From: Balamuthia mandrillaris | Taxonomy: Eukaryota; Discosea; Longamoebia; Balamuthiidae | Assembly: GCA_031835245.1 (NCBI GenBank) | Contig: JAVKOQ010000213.1 | Coordinates: forward strand, 1 to 64,000 | Reading direction: 5' to 3' | Length of the DNA stretch: 64,000 nt | Shown: in pieces, positions 51,384 to 64,000 of the stretch | How the letters are laid out: the number at the start of each line of letters is the position of its first letter | Numbering within the stretch: the stretch's first letter is position 1 | Position numbers and translations under genes: made by a program | The notes under the pieces: generated by a model | The model's database searches: none | What the model was told of the DNA's origin: nothing | The model's input: the letters and a program-made list of their open reading frames with translations, nothing else

Positions 51384-53384
51384 ATGAGCGACGTGGTCAG
51401 CACTGAAAGGAGAGGGTGGTTGTGGTGGTGGCCCGCACGGACGCGCGGTGATTGGATCTGGCTCCTCTCCACTTTTGCCATCGGCACGTTGGGCCTGGGC
51501 GCCTTCCTGGCCTACCGCCGACGCGCCCTCCAAGCCGCCGCCAAAGGCAAAGGGCCGAAACGCCCCTCTGAGCCGCTCATCTGGCGTTCGTTTTCTCTCT
51601 CTCTCTCTCTCTCTCTCTTGCTTTTGTTGATTTTTTTTTTTCCGATCAACAGCGACACCAGAAGAGGTGCGTGAGTATGAACAGATTTTGTTTTCTGACG
51701 ACAGAGCGCTGCAGTCGGAGGGCCTCAAAACTATTTATCAACAAACCACCTCTCGTATGATATTTTCTCTATCTTGCCTGTTCCCTTCTTCTCACTGTCT
51801 GACCTTCTTCTTGCACTCTGTTCTTTGTTCTGTGCTTCTCTCTTCTCTGCTTCACACTTCACTCTTTTCTTCTGCTCTCGTTCTCTTGTTCTCTCTTTGC
51901 GCTTTGCTCCTCACTCTCTTCGCTCTTCTCCCGTTCTCTTCTCGTTCTCTCTTCGCTCTTCTCCTTCACTATGCCTCACTCTTCTCTGATTTTGGCTTTC
52001 TCTTTTTCTACTTTCCTTCTCCTACTCTCTTTCTCTTTTATCATCAACCATACTGACAAAAAAAAAGGCCTAACACACGACAACGTTCGCGAGAACGGCC
52101 TTCTCGATGTGCTCATTCGCTTCTTGGCGACCTTCCCTGAACCCCTTCTCATGCTAACGACCTCTGCGCTGACCAACCTCTCCGTCAACGAGGAGAACTG
52201 CCGCGCCATGGCTCAGGGCAACGCCATATCTCTGCTTCTGGACCTGCTCAACGATGCGAGAAGCAGCGCCAAGCTAAGAGAGAACGTGCTCCGCGCGATG
52301 ACCAACTTGGCGACCGTTAGAGAGAATGAGGATAGGATAAGGGAGGCCGGAGCGTTGCCCCATTTGTTGGCGTTGTTTGAGGAGGGGCAGGAGAGAGAGG
52401 TCCCTCAGGAGGTTCTGTTTCAGGCCTCTCGTGTTTTGGTGAATCTTATTGATAATGGTTTGCTTTCTCTTATCAACGTTCATCCTTTGCTCTCTCTTAT
52501 ATTCTTCTTCTTAACACAAACAGAGAAGAATTATACCGTGATACTGGAGAATAACGGGCTGGAGCACACCATCCGATACTTACATAGCACGGAGGACATT
52601 GAGTTTCTTCGTCGCCTCGTTCGGCTGCTCGGTTGTTTTGCTCTTCCTGCTGATGGTACCTTTCCCTACTTTTCTTGGCTTCTTTGTTTTTTCCCTTCCT
52701 CTTTCTTTGTAACCTTGAAATAACATTAAACAGCACCAACCTACAATCGTATCGCAACGGCGGAGAACGCCGAACGCCTGGCCGCCATCTTCCAAAAACA
52801 CCAAGCAGAAGGGGACGACCGGATCGACCACATCCTTTTGGCCATCGCCAAGATAGTGGGAGAGCAACACGCAAACGACAAAGCAAAGCAAGACAAGCTG
52901 CGAGAGTTTCAAACTGCATTTACCAGCGATGAGAGAGGTCTGGCGGCCATCTTCTCTTTTTTGACGGATGAGAACGCTCAGCGACGAAACTGTGCGAAAG
53001 CGGTTTTGCATGACTTGGTTCGAAACAATGGTACTCTTCTCTCTTCTCTTCTCTCTCTCTTTTCGTGCTTTTCTCTTTTCCTTTTTTTTTTTCTTTTTGC
53101 TGACGTTTAGTTTTGTTATTGATAAAGCGGAAGCATTGGAGAGCTTGAGGGAGGTGGCCAACGCAGCGGTCGCCAACAACAACATCTCCGCCGCACAGCA
53201 AGAGGCGCTGGCGCGGTGTCTCGCCATCGCCGAAGAGGAACTTCGAAAAGCAAACAAATCGACGGAAGAAGGCCAGGCACAAAGGAGCGGCGAAGAAGAA
53301 GAACAACAACAACAACAAAAGAACGAAGACCAAGACGCGGATGTCGGCAGAGAAGACGACGGAGAAGAGAAAGTGGAACAATAA
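51384..53384 (+). CDS. Armadillo-repeat protein with N-terminal membrane anchor
   Basis: Exon 1 starts MSDVVSTERRGWLWWWPART and contains WIWLLSTFAIGTLGLGAFLA followed by YRRR, a short anchor with positive flank like mitochondrial outer-membrane or ER signal anchors. The following exons carry ARM-type helical repeats: ENGLLDVLIRFLATFPEPLL, MLTTSALTNLSVNEENCRAM, LRENVLRAMTNLATVRENED, QASRVLVNLIDN and FLRRLVRLLGCFALPAD. The C-terminal part is helical (HILLAIAKIVGEQHANDKAK, EALESLREVANAAVANNN), ending in a Glu/Gln-rich acidic tail. The layout resembles metazoan ARMC10/ARMCX, but orthology is not claimed. The region 51755-52065 is a pyrimidine-rich intron. Confidence 0.7.
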
Positions 53385-53424
53385 ATAAATTTAAATTAAA
53401 AAAATACAAGAGAATAAGTTTTTT

Positions 53425-56400
53425 TTAAGTTGGCTTATTGTTCACTTTAGCTCTTTGCCACTGGCCCTGTTTGTTGTCAGCGTTGCTCGTTGGGGTGGGT
53501 CTGCGCGTCGCTTTCGTCCAAAACGTTGTTGCAGTTGTCGATGGTGTTGTGGCTTTCTTCTGTTCTTCTTCTTCCGTGTCCTTCGCGGGTTGTTGTGGTA
53601 GAAAAGGAGACTCGGGGAGACTAACGGTGGCGCGAACTCCTAGTCGCATCTCGGCTTGTTTCTGGAATGAACTTTTTCTTGTGGAGACCCATCCCCCTCT
53701 TCTTCCTTCCTCTTTTCTTTCTTCTTCGTTCCTCTCTTCTTTCACATTTGTTGTTGTTGTTGTTGTCGATGATGCTCGTTCTTTCGTTGTTAAAACTTGA
53801 TCTTCTTTATCTTTTTCTTTTCCTTGTTCTTTTCCTTTTTCTTCTTTTGTTTTCTCAATGTCTTCGTGAGGAGAAAGGTGAACTTTGTTGGTGGATGATT
53901 TCTCGCTGAGGCTTCTCTGCTTCTTCTTCATCTTTGGCCACCCTTCCTCCTCAACGAGAGAGTTCGTTTGCAACTTGACTGTCGTTGGAGACTTGGCAAT
54001 CCATGTGTTACCTCTTCTCGACTCTTTTTCCTCTTTTTTCGTTTTGGCTTGCTCCTCCGTCACGTTTTCCTCTCTTTCTTCCTCATCGTCAGAAATATCG
54101 TCTCTCGTCATTATCGTTCTCACTGTCGCTCTCTTCCATGCAATATTTTTTGGAGCAGAAGGAGATGATGTTAATGTTGACGTTTTGGCTTCCACTGGTT
54201 CTTCTTTCTTGCTTCCTCTTTTAGAAGAAGCAACAAAAGAGAGCGTGTTTATCGTGTTGTTTTGAGTTAATAGTTCCTGTCGGAAGCGTTGCAGCTTAAT
54301 GGAATAACTGCGAGAGAAGCTCGCAAAGGAAATGCTGTTCCAACCTTCGGCTTCTTCAAGATCTTCCCAGTTTTCTTCATTGCCACCATCTTCGCTTGAA
54401 GCTGTGAATTGGACTGTTCTTTCTTCTGCTTCTTCTTGTTCTTCCTTCTTTCCTGTCATCATTTCTGCTTTGTCGGCTTGTTCTCTTTCTGCCTCTTTGT
54501 GTACTTGTTGTTTCGTTTCAGTTTCGATCTCTTTCTCGCTTTGCGCCTCTTCGTCTCTCTCGCTGTACTTTTTATCTGTTGTTATTACTTCAGAATCTTT
54601 CTCATTCGTGTTGCCTTGTTTTGTACTGTTGTTTGTCATCTTAAGATTTAAGCTTTGAGCTTTTCTCTTTCGATTGGCCTCCTCCGTCGATGCATCCAAC
54701 CACAGCAACGACTTTGACGTAGATGAAGCGAAACAAGAAGCTCTTCTGTCCTCCAGCTTTCCTGCTCGTCTTATTCTCCTCACATCTTCATTGGTTTGAT
54801 GCGGACTAAAGAAGGAAGAAGCAGAAGGCGAAGGCGAAGAAGACGAAGTAGCGACGAGCATTCCTCCGTTGGCTACGACTGCCGCATTGAGCAGCGAAGC
54901 AGATAAGCTCTTCTCCAAGGCTTTTGTTTGGTTGACGTTCTGATCGTAGTTAACATGTCTTCTCCCCGTCGAAGTAACCTCCTCGCCAAAGTACTTTTGG
55001 AAGATGCAATCGATGGTCTCCACTATCTCCACGAAAGGAGGTCTCTTGGAAGGGTCGTCCTGCCAACAACGTTGAATGAGTTCTGCAAACTCTGGCAGAC
55101 ATTCTTTGGGGATGTCCTCTCTCTCTCCGTTGCAAATTTTAGCTTCAATGTGATGAGACCAGCGAAGATGGCCAAAAAACCGACGTTTGGAGACGACCTC
55201 CCAACAGATGATGCCAAAGCTGTAGACATCCGCTTTGGGGCCGTACTCTTCAGAGCGCATTACTTCTGGTGCTAACCACACTGTTTGTTTGGAAGAAGCA
55301 GAGATAAAAAAATTAGAAACAAAGAAACAAACACGATAAAAATACAAACCAGGACAATCTACACGTCTTGCCGCTCTTCCAGTTGTTCCACTAGTCAAAG
55401 AAATGCCAAAATCCGATACTTTGGCCACCACAGCAGAATCCTCCGACAGGTCATTCAACAGGATGTTCGGACTCTTAAGATCTCTATGCATGATAGGCGG
55501 AGTGGCCGAGTGCATAAATGCGCAAGCCTTGGCGATATCTTTGACGATCTTCAGACGAAGCGGCCAAGTCAAAACTTTGCTGCGCTCCTCGTCGTGGAGA
55601 AACTCAAAGAGAGAGCCGTTGGGCATGTACTCGGTGACAATGCAGGGAGGCTCCATGCAGAAGCCCTTTAGGGAGACGGTGTTGGGATGCTGCAGCCAGC
55701 TCATGATCCAAATCTCCTGTCGAAAGTCGTCCAGGGAGGATGAAGAAGTTGAGGAGGAAGAAGATGTCGTCATTATGGTGTTATCGAATGGAGAGAAAGG
55801 AACTCCGGATGCAGCTATGGAAGAAGATAGAGAAGGGATGTTTGTTGGTTCAGACGGCGAAGAAGTGATCATCGTCGAGTCTTCTATTTTCAGCTTCTTG
55901 ATGGCGACCGTATCCCAAACAACTAAACTTCCTTCATTCGAGCTGTTGTTGCGAAGCCATTTGCCTTTGTACACTTTTGCAAAAGCTCCTTCTCCCACAA
56001 CTTCCTCCAACACCAACTCGGAAAACTCTATCTTGTGCTCTCGAAGGTGCAACATGGCTGCGTCCGGCACCAACTGATCTACTCTCACCACCGAAGGCCC
56101 TTCTTGCGACGATGGAGGTGATTCACGTTTGTAGCATAGAAAGTACGGAATGCCGGTAGTAGCGATGACTTGCTGACAGGTGCGAAGAGGGAAGAGAGAA
56201 GGTACTGCAAAGCCTCTTTGGAGGCAATGCGTGCAAGGCACCCACACTCTTGCCTTCAGGCAGTACCATTCCTTGATGAGCGTGTCCATCGCTGAAAAAA
56301 CGAGAATCGATAAAAGTTGAAGTCGTTCCACTAATTCGCATTTTTTGTTATCTTCGTTTTTGTTGTGTTTTTCTTTCGTTACTTCTGTCTCTGAAGAAGT

Positions 56401-59400
56401 ATTGTTGTTATCTCGTAGAAGCGAAGAACGGACCATGATCTTAATGACGCGTTGTTCGGAGAGGTGTTCCATGAGAACTTTTTCTTCGCCTTTGGCGACC
56501 AGAAGACCGCCTTTCCACCATGTTCTTGCCTCGAGGTTGAAGCTCATGATACGAACCATCAAACGGCCAAAGAAACCTTGTGGCAAGTAGGCGAATTCGT
56601 ACGTTCTTCCAAACTCACGAATGCCATCTTCTAAACGACGTGATGGCCATAACTGTTTGTGGTGGTTTATGTTAAAAGGTAGAAAGAATGACGGAAACAG
56701 CGAAGAGAAGGAAAAGAGAAAGGAAGAACACATACCATGTGGATCAACTTTTCGGGGCGTTCACTAGTCAGCAACGAGGGAATAAGAATGAGGTCGTGAT
56801 TCCTTTTGGTTTGATGTCGTCGTCTCAAAATGCGTCGTCGCTGATTTCTTCCTTTTTCTTCCTCTTCTTCTGTATTCTTCCTCTTATTCTTCACTTCGTG
56901 TTCATCTCGCTCCGTCTCATTTTCTTCATCCTCTTCTTCCGAGGTTTCTTCTTCCTCTTCTCTGTCGATTTCTTTCAAGCGAAGTTGTTCTGCTTCCGCT
57001 TCTTTCTTCACGATGAAACATATCTCGAATTGAAGGAGTAAAGAGAGGATGAAAGGGTGCAACGCAACCGGAAATCTTGGTGGCCTCCAAATTAGCGGCA
57101 ATGCAGAAAACATAACAACGCCGTTGCGAACATGCCCAGTGGCTTTGCTTCTGAACAACGCGCCAAGAACATCGGCCAACCAACGTGGATCCAATATTAC
57201 CATTTTTCCTGCTTGTTCCTCTTCTGCGTTCTCTCTTTCCTTTTGTCTTTTCTTTTCATTTTTCTTTGCTTCATCTGAAACTTCGTTTCGTTCTTCCATT
57301 CCCTCAAGTTTTGCTTCTTCAGTTTCGTTTTCATCATCAACGTTGATAAGGTCAGCCGAAGAATGATCGTTTTGTTGAAGCATCATTTCTTCGCCAAAGT
57401 AGAGTATCTTTCCGGCATTATGCAGCATCTTTGTGGCGACTAGCAAGTTGTGTTCACTCGTGAGGAGACACAATCGCGCTATGTCTCTGTATTTTGTCCA
57501 TGAAATAACTGGAGGCGAAGAAGCAGCTGTTACGAGTTGTTCTTCGTTATCTCTCATTATTTCTGCTTCTCCTTCTTTTTCTCCTTGTGAAGGACACGAA
57601 GCAGAAGGTGATGGTGAAGGAGAAGGAGGAAGAGCAGAACAAGAATGAGCAGTTGCATGATTATGTAGTTGAGGGGAAATATCTGTAACTTGAATCGAAA
57701 TTGAGGTTGGCAATGAAGAAGAAGATGACGCCAAAGATGATGAAGGCGACGATGAAGCAGAAGCAGGCGAGGAAAGGGTAGAAGGGGAGGAATAAGCCAA
57801 CACAGAAGAAATAGAAGCAGCTTTCAATCGATCCTTTTCAGTCATCAACACTTTTTCAAACTCGAAAAAAGAACTGGGAAGTGCTTTGCCTACGTGGGGC
57901 TGTTGTCCAACAATTTGAGCGAGATCGTTCCAAAGTTTACTGAGATTAAATGTAGAGGCAGAAGAGGAAGAGGAAGCAGAAGGCGACGAAGTTGCGAGAG
58001 ACACAAAAGAGATGCTTTTGATGTTGTATTGTGCGTTGGAGCAGTAAAAGGAGAGAAGACGTTCTTCCCATGACTTCAGATAGGCTGAAGTGCAACTGGA
58101 ACTCTCTAAATGGGTACCAACTAGCATGATTGGAGCATCCCTTGCTCTAGCGTCGATTGCTCTAAGCCTTTTTGTTGCAAGGGAATGTTAGATGGCGAAA
58201 AGAAGAAAAGAGAAGGAATGAACCAGTAATCCAAGTTGGCATAACTATCTGGTAGCGAGAGGTCAAAGACTAATACGTAGACAGCATCAGGAGTAAGGAA
58301 GAACTGGTGTGTGCCCATTTCTATTGCTTGGGGCGAAAAATCCTGTTTTAAAATAATGAGTCATAAGTAACGAGGTAGAAGAAGAGAAGAGATGCTCTTA
58401 CCCAAGTTGTTATTTCAACGTCGTGCCATTTTTCGGATGTCGAAGGCGGAGCGGAAATAGTTGCAGTGTCCTGATCATTCATATCAGGAGTTTGCAACTT
58501 CGCTTCTAAACACAATCTTCCTATAGATATGTCTCTTCTCTCTCTGTCTTCTTCCTCTTCATCGTCATCAGTATTGTTGGAGAGACCTGTTCCACTATTG
58601 CCTTTGATGATCCGTTTTATAAGCGGAGCTTTCTTGGGTGGAGTTGACGGACTATTCGACGACCTGACGCAAGAAGAGAGATGAGCTTCATTACCTTAAT
58701 TGAAACGAAAAAACCAATGGAGACTTACAAAGCATCTGAGGTCCGTTTTGAATTTTCTGGTACTTTCTTCGATATCCGGGAGAGGTATTGCAGTAGGCTT
58801 GTCTTCCTGTACCGAGAGAAGATGAGAAAACAAACAAACAAACAAACAAAAAAAAAAAAGAACAGAATGTGATACGAACCCAACTTTCTCCTGGCCAACC
58901 ACAATAAGTTTGGAGCGGAAAAAACTATCCTTGCCTTTGAGAAGAAGGGACAAGAACTGCAGAACTGCATCTGGTCCTTCTTTTAACACCAACTGCGGGG
59001 GAGAGGTGATACCATCACAACCTATAACAACAAAAAAGTAGAAAAAGGAGTAAACGTAAAACAAAATGAATAAAAAAACCAAATTAAATCTCTCTCTCCA
59101 TCTCGCTCTCTCTCTCTCTCTCTCTCTCTTCCTCATCCTCCCTTCTGCTACCTCTCCCTCTTTAACTTTTACTGAGGAGAGAACGAACCACGAAGCAAAA
59201 GACGCCCGCCCTTGCTGGAATACAAGTTCTCCAAAAAGGCTAATTGCGAAGGCAGCTGCCTCAACCCAGGATTATAGCTCAAATCCAAGAAGGAAAGGTT
59301 CGGCTTCAATACTCCAATTTCAGGAGCAATGTACTCCAAATTATTGTTGCTAAGGGCGAGTTGCTTCAAGCTGGTGAATCGTTGAACTTCTGCAGGAACA

Positions 59401-62400
59401 GAAGTTAACAAGTTGTGATCCAAATGAAGTGCTTCGAGTGAAGAACAGCAACAAGATGGAAACAGGATAAGGTTGTTGTGGCTTAGGTCTAGCAACCGAA
59501 GGTGAGTCAGTTTGGAGAAGAGCGTTGTTGGAAGTTGGTTTGCTTGAACATCTCTCAAACGAAGTTCAGTCAGCGTTGAAAAGATGGAAGAAGAGGGAGA
59601 TGCAAAAAGTTCAGGAGGAAGCAGCAATGAATAGGATGAAGAAGAGGAAGACGGAGGAGATAAACAGTTGCCACTGAAATCAAAGAAGCGAAGCGAAGAT
59701 AGCTGACTGAGAGGTTCGCGAAGAGCTGGATAGAACGTCTCTTGGTTCAACAGATTGTCTGCCAAGTCCAAAAACGTCAAGTTCTTTAATTCCAGAAAGA
59801 GATTTGGTGGAAATAACAGTGAATGTGAAGATGACGAGGATGAAGAAGGAGAAGATAAAGCGGCAAACGGAGAAAGTCCAAGACGATTACCGTGATAAGT
59901 GAGGCTGCTGAGTTTCGCGATGAAGGAAGGAAAGGGTCTATCTCTGCAGAGCTCCACATTACCCGAGAGGTCTAAATGACGAAGTTGCTGCAAGTTGGTC
60001 AAGTTTGGAGATAGAAGAGAAAGTTTGTTGTTCGCCAGATCCAAAAAAGTTAAGCTGGTCAATACTTTAAAGTCGGTTGGAACGCACTGTAGTTGATTGT
60101 CACGAAGATCGAGAGAAGTCAAAGTGGAGGAGAGATGGCGGAGCGAGAGAAGGAAAAACATGTTGAAGGAAAGAAGAGAGTTATTGGAGAGACTGAGAGA
60201 AGAAAGCCGAGAGAGAAGACCAAAGAAGAAAGTGGGCGCTGTGATGAGATTGTTGCGAAGATCGAGCGAGGTTATAGATGCGGAAAGATTGGCGAGTTCC
60301 TCTGGTATGAAGTGCATCGCTCTATTCATCATATTTAATGCCAAATTGGCTGCAATAGGCGAAGAAGAAGAAGGAACAGAGGAATAACTGGCAGAAGGAG
60401 ATGAAGTGAAAGTGGTAGCGGAACATCGTGGTGAGTCCTTTGTGTTGACCAAATTGGCGTCTTTCGAAGAAGGTTGAAGCATGGGTTTAGGTATCGTCTT
60501 TCGGAGTGAGGAACGAATGTTCATTGTTCGCGTTTTGTTGGTCTCTGCGAGGAAGTACGAACTCCAAAACGTGACTTCTTCTTCCACAGGAAAGATAGGT
60601 GGCGGTGCCATTAACGGTTGAGAAGATGACGAAGAAGAAGAAAGAATAGGAGATGGCTCGTAGAAAGCATTCAAGAATAGAGAAACATTTGCATCCACAA
60701 AAGTCCAAACGGAGACGGTGCTGGCGTGAAGCTTTGCAGCATTGGCTTGTTTCTCAGAGTCGACGAGAAAAGTACCGAAACGAGAAGAATAGAGAGACTC
60801 CAACAAGAAATGAAGGAGGGACTCAGAGAATTCAAAGAGGCGAGGAAACTGGTTCCATAGTTGCCATACGCAATCCATCCATTGTACGAATATAAATGAC
60901 TTTTCTCCTTTTCTTCTGTGTGAGTCAAACTTGTGACCTTTTTGTTTGTTAGAGAAGCAAGAGAGGAGCAGAAAATTAGAAGAGAAAAGCAAAAAGAGAG
61001 AGCAAGAAACATACCAAAGTTGAGCCACTCTTTCGTGATCAGGGCAGCAAAACCTTTGATGGTGCGATAGTAAGGATCCATGCAAAGCTGCGCCAAAGCC
61101 ACCACTTGTGTAACGCTGTGAGTTCCCTTAGTGTTTTGCACAATCACCGACTCTCCTTTCACCAACAACGTCACAACTTGTTGAACGCAAGACAAAATCT
61201 TCTTTATCTGTTGCAACCAATTCGAACGTTTAACTTGCCATATGAATGAACGATGATATTTATGATATTTGCTGCTGTCTCGAAGCGACGGAGAAGTAGA
61301 AGAAAGCGAAACAGAGATTGACGGCGAAGAATGAGAAGCAGATGTTAAAGAAGAAGGAGAAGAAGAAACAGTGAAAGAAGAAGGTGAGGAAGGAGGAGTG
61401 AGAAGAGAAGAAGCAGAAATAAGGTTGGTAGAAGTGGAGGATTCCAAGGCGACGCCAAAGGAGGATATGGTGTCGCTAAGTTGTTGAAGGCTGGCTTCCA
61501 CTTGAAAGGGAAAAGGAAGGTCAAACACGGAGAGACTACAGCGAAGACCTTGCGATAGCTCTAATTTGTTCGTTTCTGGAGAGCGAGAGGAGAAGAGAGA
61601 ACAAATTAATATGAGTTCTGTAAAGAAATAGACAAGAAAAGAAAGGAACATGAATTTAAAATAATAGACAAGCAGAGAAAAGTGCAAAGAAGATTTAACT
61701 AAACCACATAATCAAAAGGTGTACCTTTGCCAGAAGACAGCCGTGCTCCCAAGTTCGTATCGACTATATGTACAGCGTCGTCACAGCCTCTCATCGCCCA
61801 AATATGTTCCAATAACACTCCATCTGATGCAGAAGAGATTGAAGAGGCTGAGGAAGATGATGATACAGAAGTGGGAGAAGCGGAAGAAGGGGAAGAGGAA
61901 GAAGAAGATTTGTTGCTGCCACCAGCAAGACCCATTTTGCACAACTTCTTTTTGAGGGAGGATAAAGTTGTGCAAGAATTGGAGCCACGAAAGAGAAATG
62001 CAGTTTGTACATGATTGGTGGTGTATGGATTTTTCCAACATAAAGCAATTGTTCGACCTTTGAAACTTGCTTCTGCGGAGGAAGCAAGCTAAAAAAACGA
62101 TAATTTTAAAAAAAGATTAATTGAAGAAAGTCGCAAGAGTGCGAATACATACCTCAACATCGCTGCAAGTCTTCGGTACAAGCCACTCTGCCGGATAACT
62201 TGGACATATTCTGTACTTCTCGTTTGCAGTCGACACGCGCCACTGCGTCTCCACCAGCCGTTGCCTCTGGAAGAACTCGCTGCGTATGGAGTAAGCCGGC
62301 CATCCGGCAAGTTCTGAAGTGAGGCCAAACTTCTCCCCGTTTTTGAAGGCGAAGAGGTCGTTTGGGCTTTTGGCGGAAATGTAATGTTTTATGAGCTTAT

Positions 62401-63759
62401 GAATGGTTCTTGGATTGGTAGAAGAGGGAGAACTGGAAGAGGGCGAGGAGAATGAATTATGTTGTTGTGTTTGTGGTGCGTTGCTCAACTCAACTTGGAT
62501 ATGATAAGTGCAAAAGTTTTTACAATGAAGAACAAGGTGAACGATAGTGGAAGAAGAGGAGTGGGTGGTATTATTGTTGGTGTTGGTGTTGGAATAATCC
62601 ATCGAAGAGATCAAAGTGTAAGGAATGGATTCGGTAGGGTCCTCCTTTTACGATTGGAAAGAGCAAATGAGAAGGAGATGTGAGCAACGCGAAACAAGGA
62701 AACAAGAGCAGAATAGAGAAAACAAAAGAAACAAGCAAACGGAAACAAACGAGGGCCAAACATACCAGCCGACGAGGACAAAAGTAGATACGATAATTGG
62801 TGAGATGTAGCTCTCCAGTGTATTTAGTGTCTCTATTAACGATTTTTGTTCGGCTGATCAAAGCATTTGGGAATGAGGCCACCTTCTCTTCACCCGGCAA
62901 AAATGGATCACATTCTTCTTCCTATTCACAGAATTAAATAACAAAATAACGTTTAAAAATTAAATAATATGAAAATAAACAACAAGAAACAAACCTTTGA
63001 AGCGAGTTGTATGGCTACTGAAACCATTTTATAACTCTTCTTAATCTTGTTAATCTGTTGAACTAGGTCTTCTTGTGCGGTCTCTTCATATTGTTCTTCC
63101 GTCACATCATTTCTCTTCATCACCGCTTTCAAAAAGGAGTTCGCGTCATCTCTACCTTCCTCTTCTTGCTTCTTGGTGATGATGCTTATCGTTTTGGGAA
63201 CGTGATGAATGTCCTCAAAGCTTCTATGTGTTACTGTTCCCACTAACTCTACCGTTACGCCAGTCTTATTCTTTCTTTGCTCAGCTTTCTCTCTCTTTGC
63301 CTTCCTTCCGGGCTCCTCTCCTCCTTTCCCTTCTCCTTTTCCTCCTTCTTCCTCCGCACCAAAGTGGACAAGAATCAGTTGACGAAGTCCTTGTACCCAA
63401 TAGTCCTTCTCCTCCCTTGAAGTGGTCCTCAGCGTCATCCTCTGTCCTTGCCTCGTCACCAAGCTAAACTCATGCCAGGGCGTTATCACTGTCGTTGCTA
63501 CTGCCGTCGTTTCTGTGGAGGTAGAAGAAGAAGCGGAAGTAGAAGATAGAGGATGGTGGTCATGAACGGCCTCGATTTGGGAGAAGAGGAAGTTGCCGAG
63601 CGGTTTGTCAAAGGAGCATTGGTTCTTGTAGTAGTAGAGCGCGGGTCCCACCTGCAGGAACCAGCGCTTCTTCCAGGCGGCGTGCTTGTGGAGGAAGAGC
63701 GGCTTGGAGGAGCTGGCATTGACCTTGGGCTTCTTCCAGAGCCACCCTTGCAGCCGCCG
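53425..63759 (-). CDS. Roco protein (PATS1-like): PH-GRAM-myotubularin(inactive)-LRR-Roc-COR-kinase, 5' end missing
   Basis: LRRK-family multidomain kinase. The first exon in the window starts at 63759 after a CAG acceptor; earlier exons lie beyond 64000. Order: PH (LQGWLWKKPKV, WKKRWFLQVGPALYYYKNQ); GRAM (YTGELHLTNYRIYF); myotubularin (YPAEWLVPKTCSDVE, RSNWLQQIKKILSCVQQVVT, CMDPYYRTIKGFAALITKEW, FVQWMDCVWQLWNQFPRLFE) whose active-site loop reads VIVQNTKGTHSV, lacking Cys and Arg; LRR (SLTFLDLANNKLSLLSP and more, 59190-60350); Roc GTPase (KLIVVGQEKVGKTSLLQYL; switch DFSPQ in place of DxxGQ; MLVGTHLE); COR (MVILDPRWLADVLGALF); kinase (VVGEGAFAKVYKG, VAIKKLK, MHRDLKSPNILL, VSDFGIS, WLAPEV), all catalytic motifs present. 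The Glu/Lys/Thr-rich tail ends QWQRAKVNNKPT. Dictyostelium PATS1 has a similar phosphatase-LRR-Roc-COR-kinase order; no WD40 repeats are seen here. Confidence 0.92.
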
Positions 63760-64000
63760 CTGTGAAAAGGCAATAGGACAACGCAAAGAGAAAGGAGAAA
63801 GAAGCGATAGAAACGAGAAGGAGAGAAAGGGGTAGAAGAAAAGGAGCGAGAACAGAGAACAGGGAACAGAGAGAACAGAGAGAACAGAGAACGACGAAAG
63901 AGAAAGAGAAAAAGAAAGGCAGAGAGAGAGAGAGAAAGAGAAAGAGAGAAAAACGTAGTAGCGGTTAAAGAAAATGTGTAAGAGATGGGAAGAGAAGAGC
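63760..64000. other. Intron of the Roco gene (continues past the window)
   Basis: Purine-rich on the plus strand, pyrimidine-rich on the sense strand up to the CAG acceptor at 63760. GAACAGAGA repeats lie near 63850-63895 and GA runs near 63920-63950. Confidence 0.6.

Overview
This is a nuclear, intron-rich protist window. Genes are cut by many short GT-AG introns whose sense strand is strongly pyrimidine-rich, often carrying CT, TTC or TTTC microsatellites. Gaps between genes are small and both strands are used. A PATS1-type Roco kinase, CRT-like transporters, a VIT/vWA protein and a DA1-like LIM peptidase fit an amoebozoan, perhaps an Acanthamoeba/Balamuthia-like discosean. That assignment is inference from domain content. 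I recognise no virus-derived element, CRISPR array or rRNA.

Layout. 0-11.5 kb: end of a zinc-finger-like gene, valyl-tRNA synthetase (-), a small Cys-rich protein (+), a universal stress protein (-), a membrane-anchored EEP-family phosphoesterase (+), a secreted Asp/Gly/Tyr-rich protein (-) and a LIM/DA1-like metallopeptidase with a mitochondrial-type N-terminus (-). 11.7-17.1 kb (-): one copy of a surface gene family, made of a long type I membrane 'leg' protein (L3) preceded by a truncated beta-propeller gene (P3), with an initiator tRNA-Met beside the broken end. 17.4-24 kb (+): an Agenet/Tudor-like gene, a tiny Cys-rich gene and a VIT-vWA gene. 24-35.6 kb (+): the main surface array, two secreted PQQ-like propellers with a Cys-rich tail (P1, P2), then two leg proteins (L1, L2).

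35.9-53.4 kb: mitochondrial uS14 (+), a DH-PH RhoGEF with an N-terminal membrane segment (-), HUS1 (+), two tandem CRT-like transporters of which the first is decayed (+), a Voa1/Ac45-like V-ATPase assembly protein (+), a syntaxin (-) and a membrane-anchored armadillo-repeat protein (+). 53.4-64 kb (-): most of a giant Roco protein with the order PH, GRAM, inactive myotubularin, LRR, Roc, COR, kinase. Its 5' end lies outside the window.

The most unusual content is the P/L surface family: adjacent propeller and leg genes present in inverted and direct copies, with long near-identical tracts that suggest gene conversion. Two short motifs, TGTCGACA and ATGTCGTC, recur in gaps that face gene starts and are absent from gaps between gene ends, so they may be core regulatory elements. 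CDS coordinates run from start to stop codon and include introns; splice sites were placed by eye from GT/AG, reading frame and homology.
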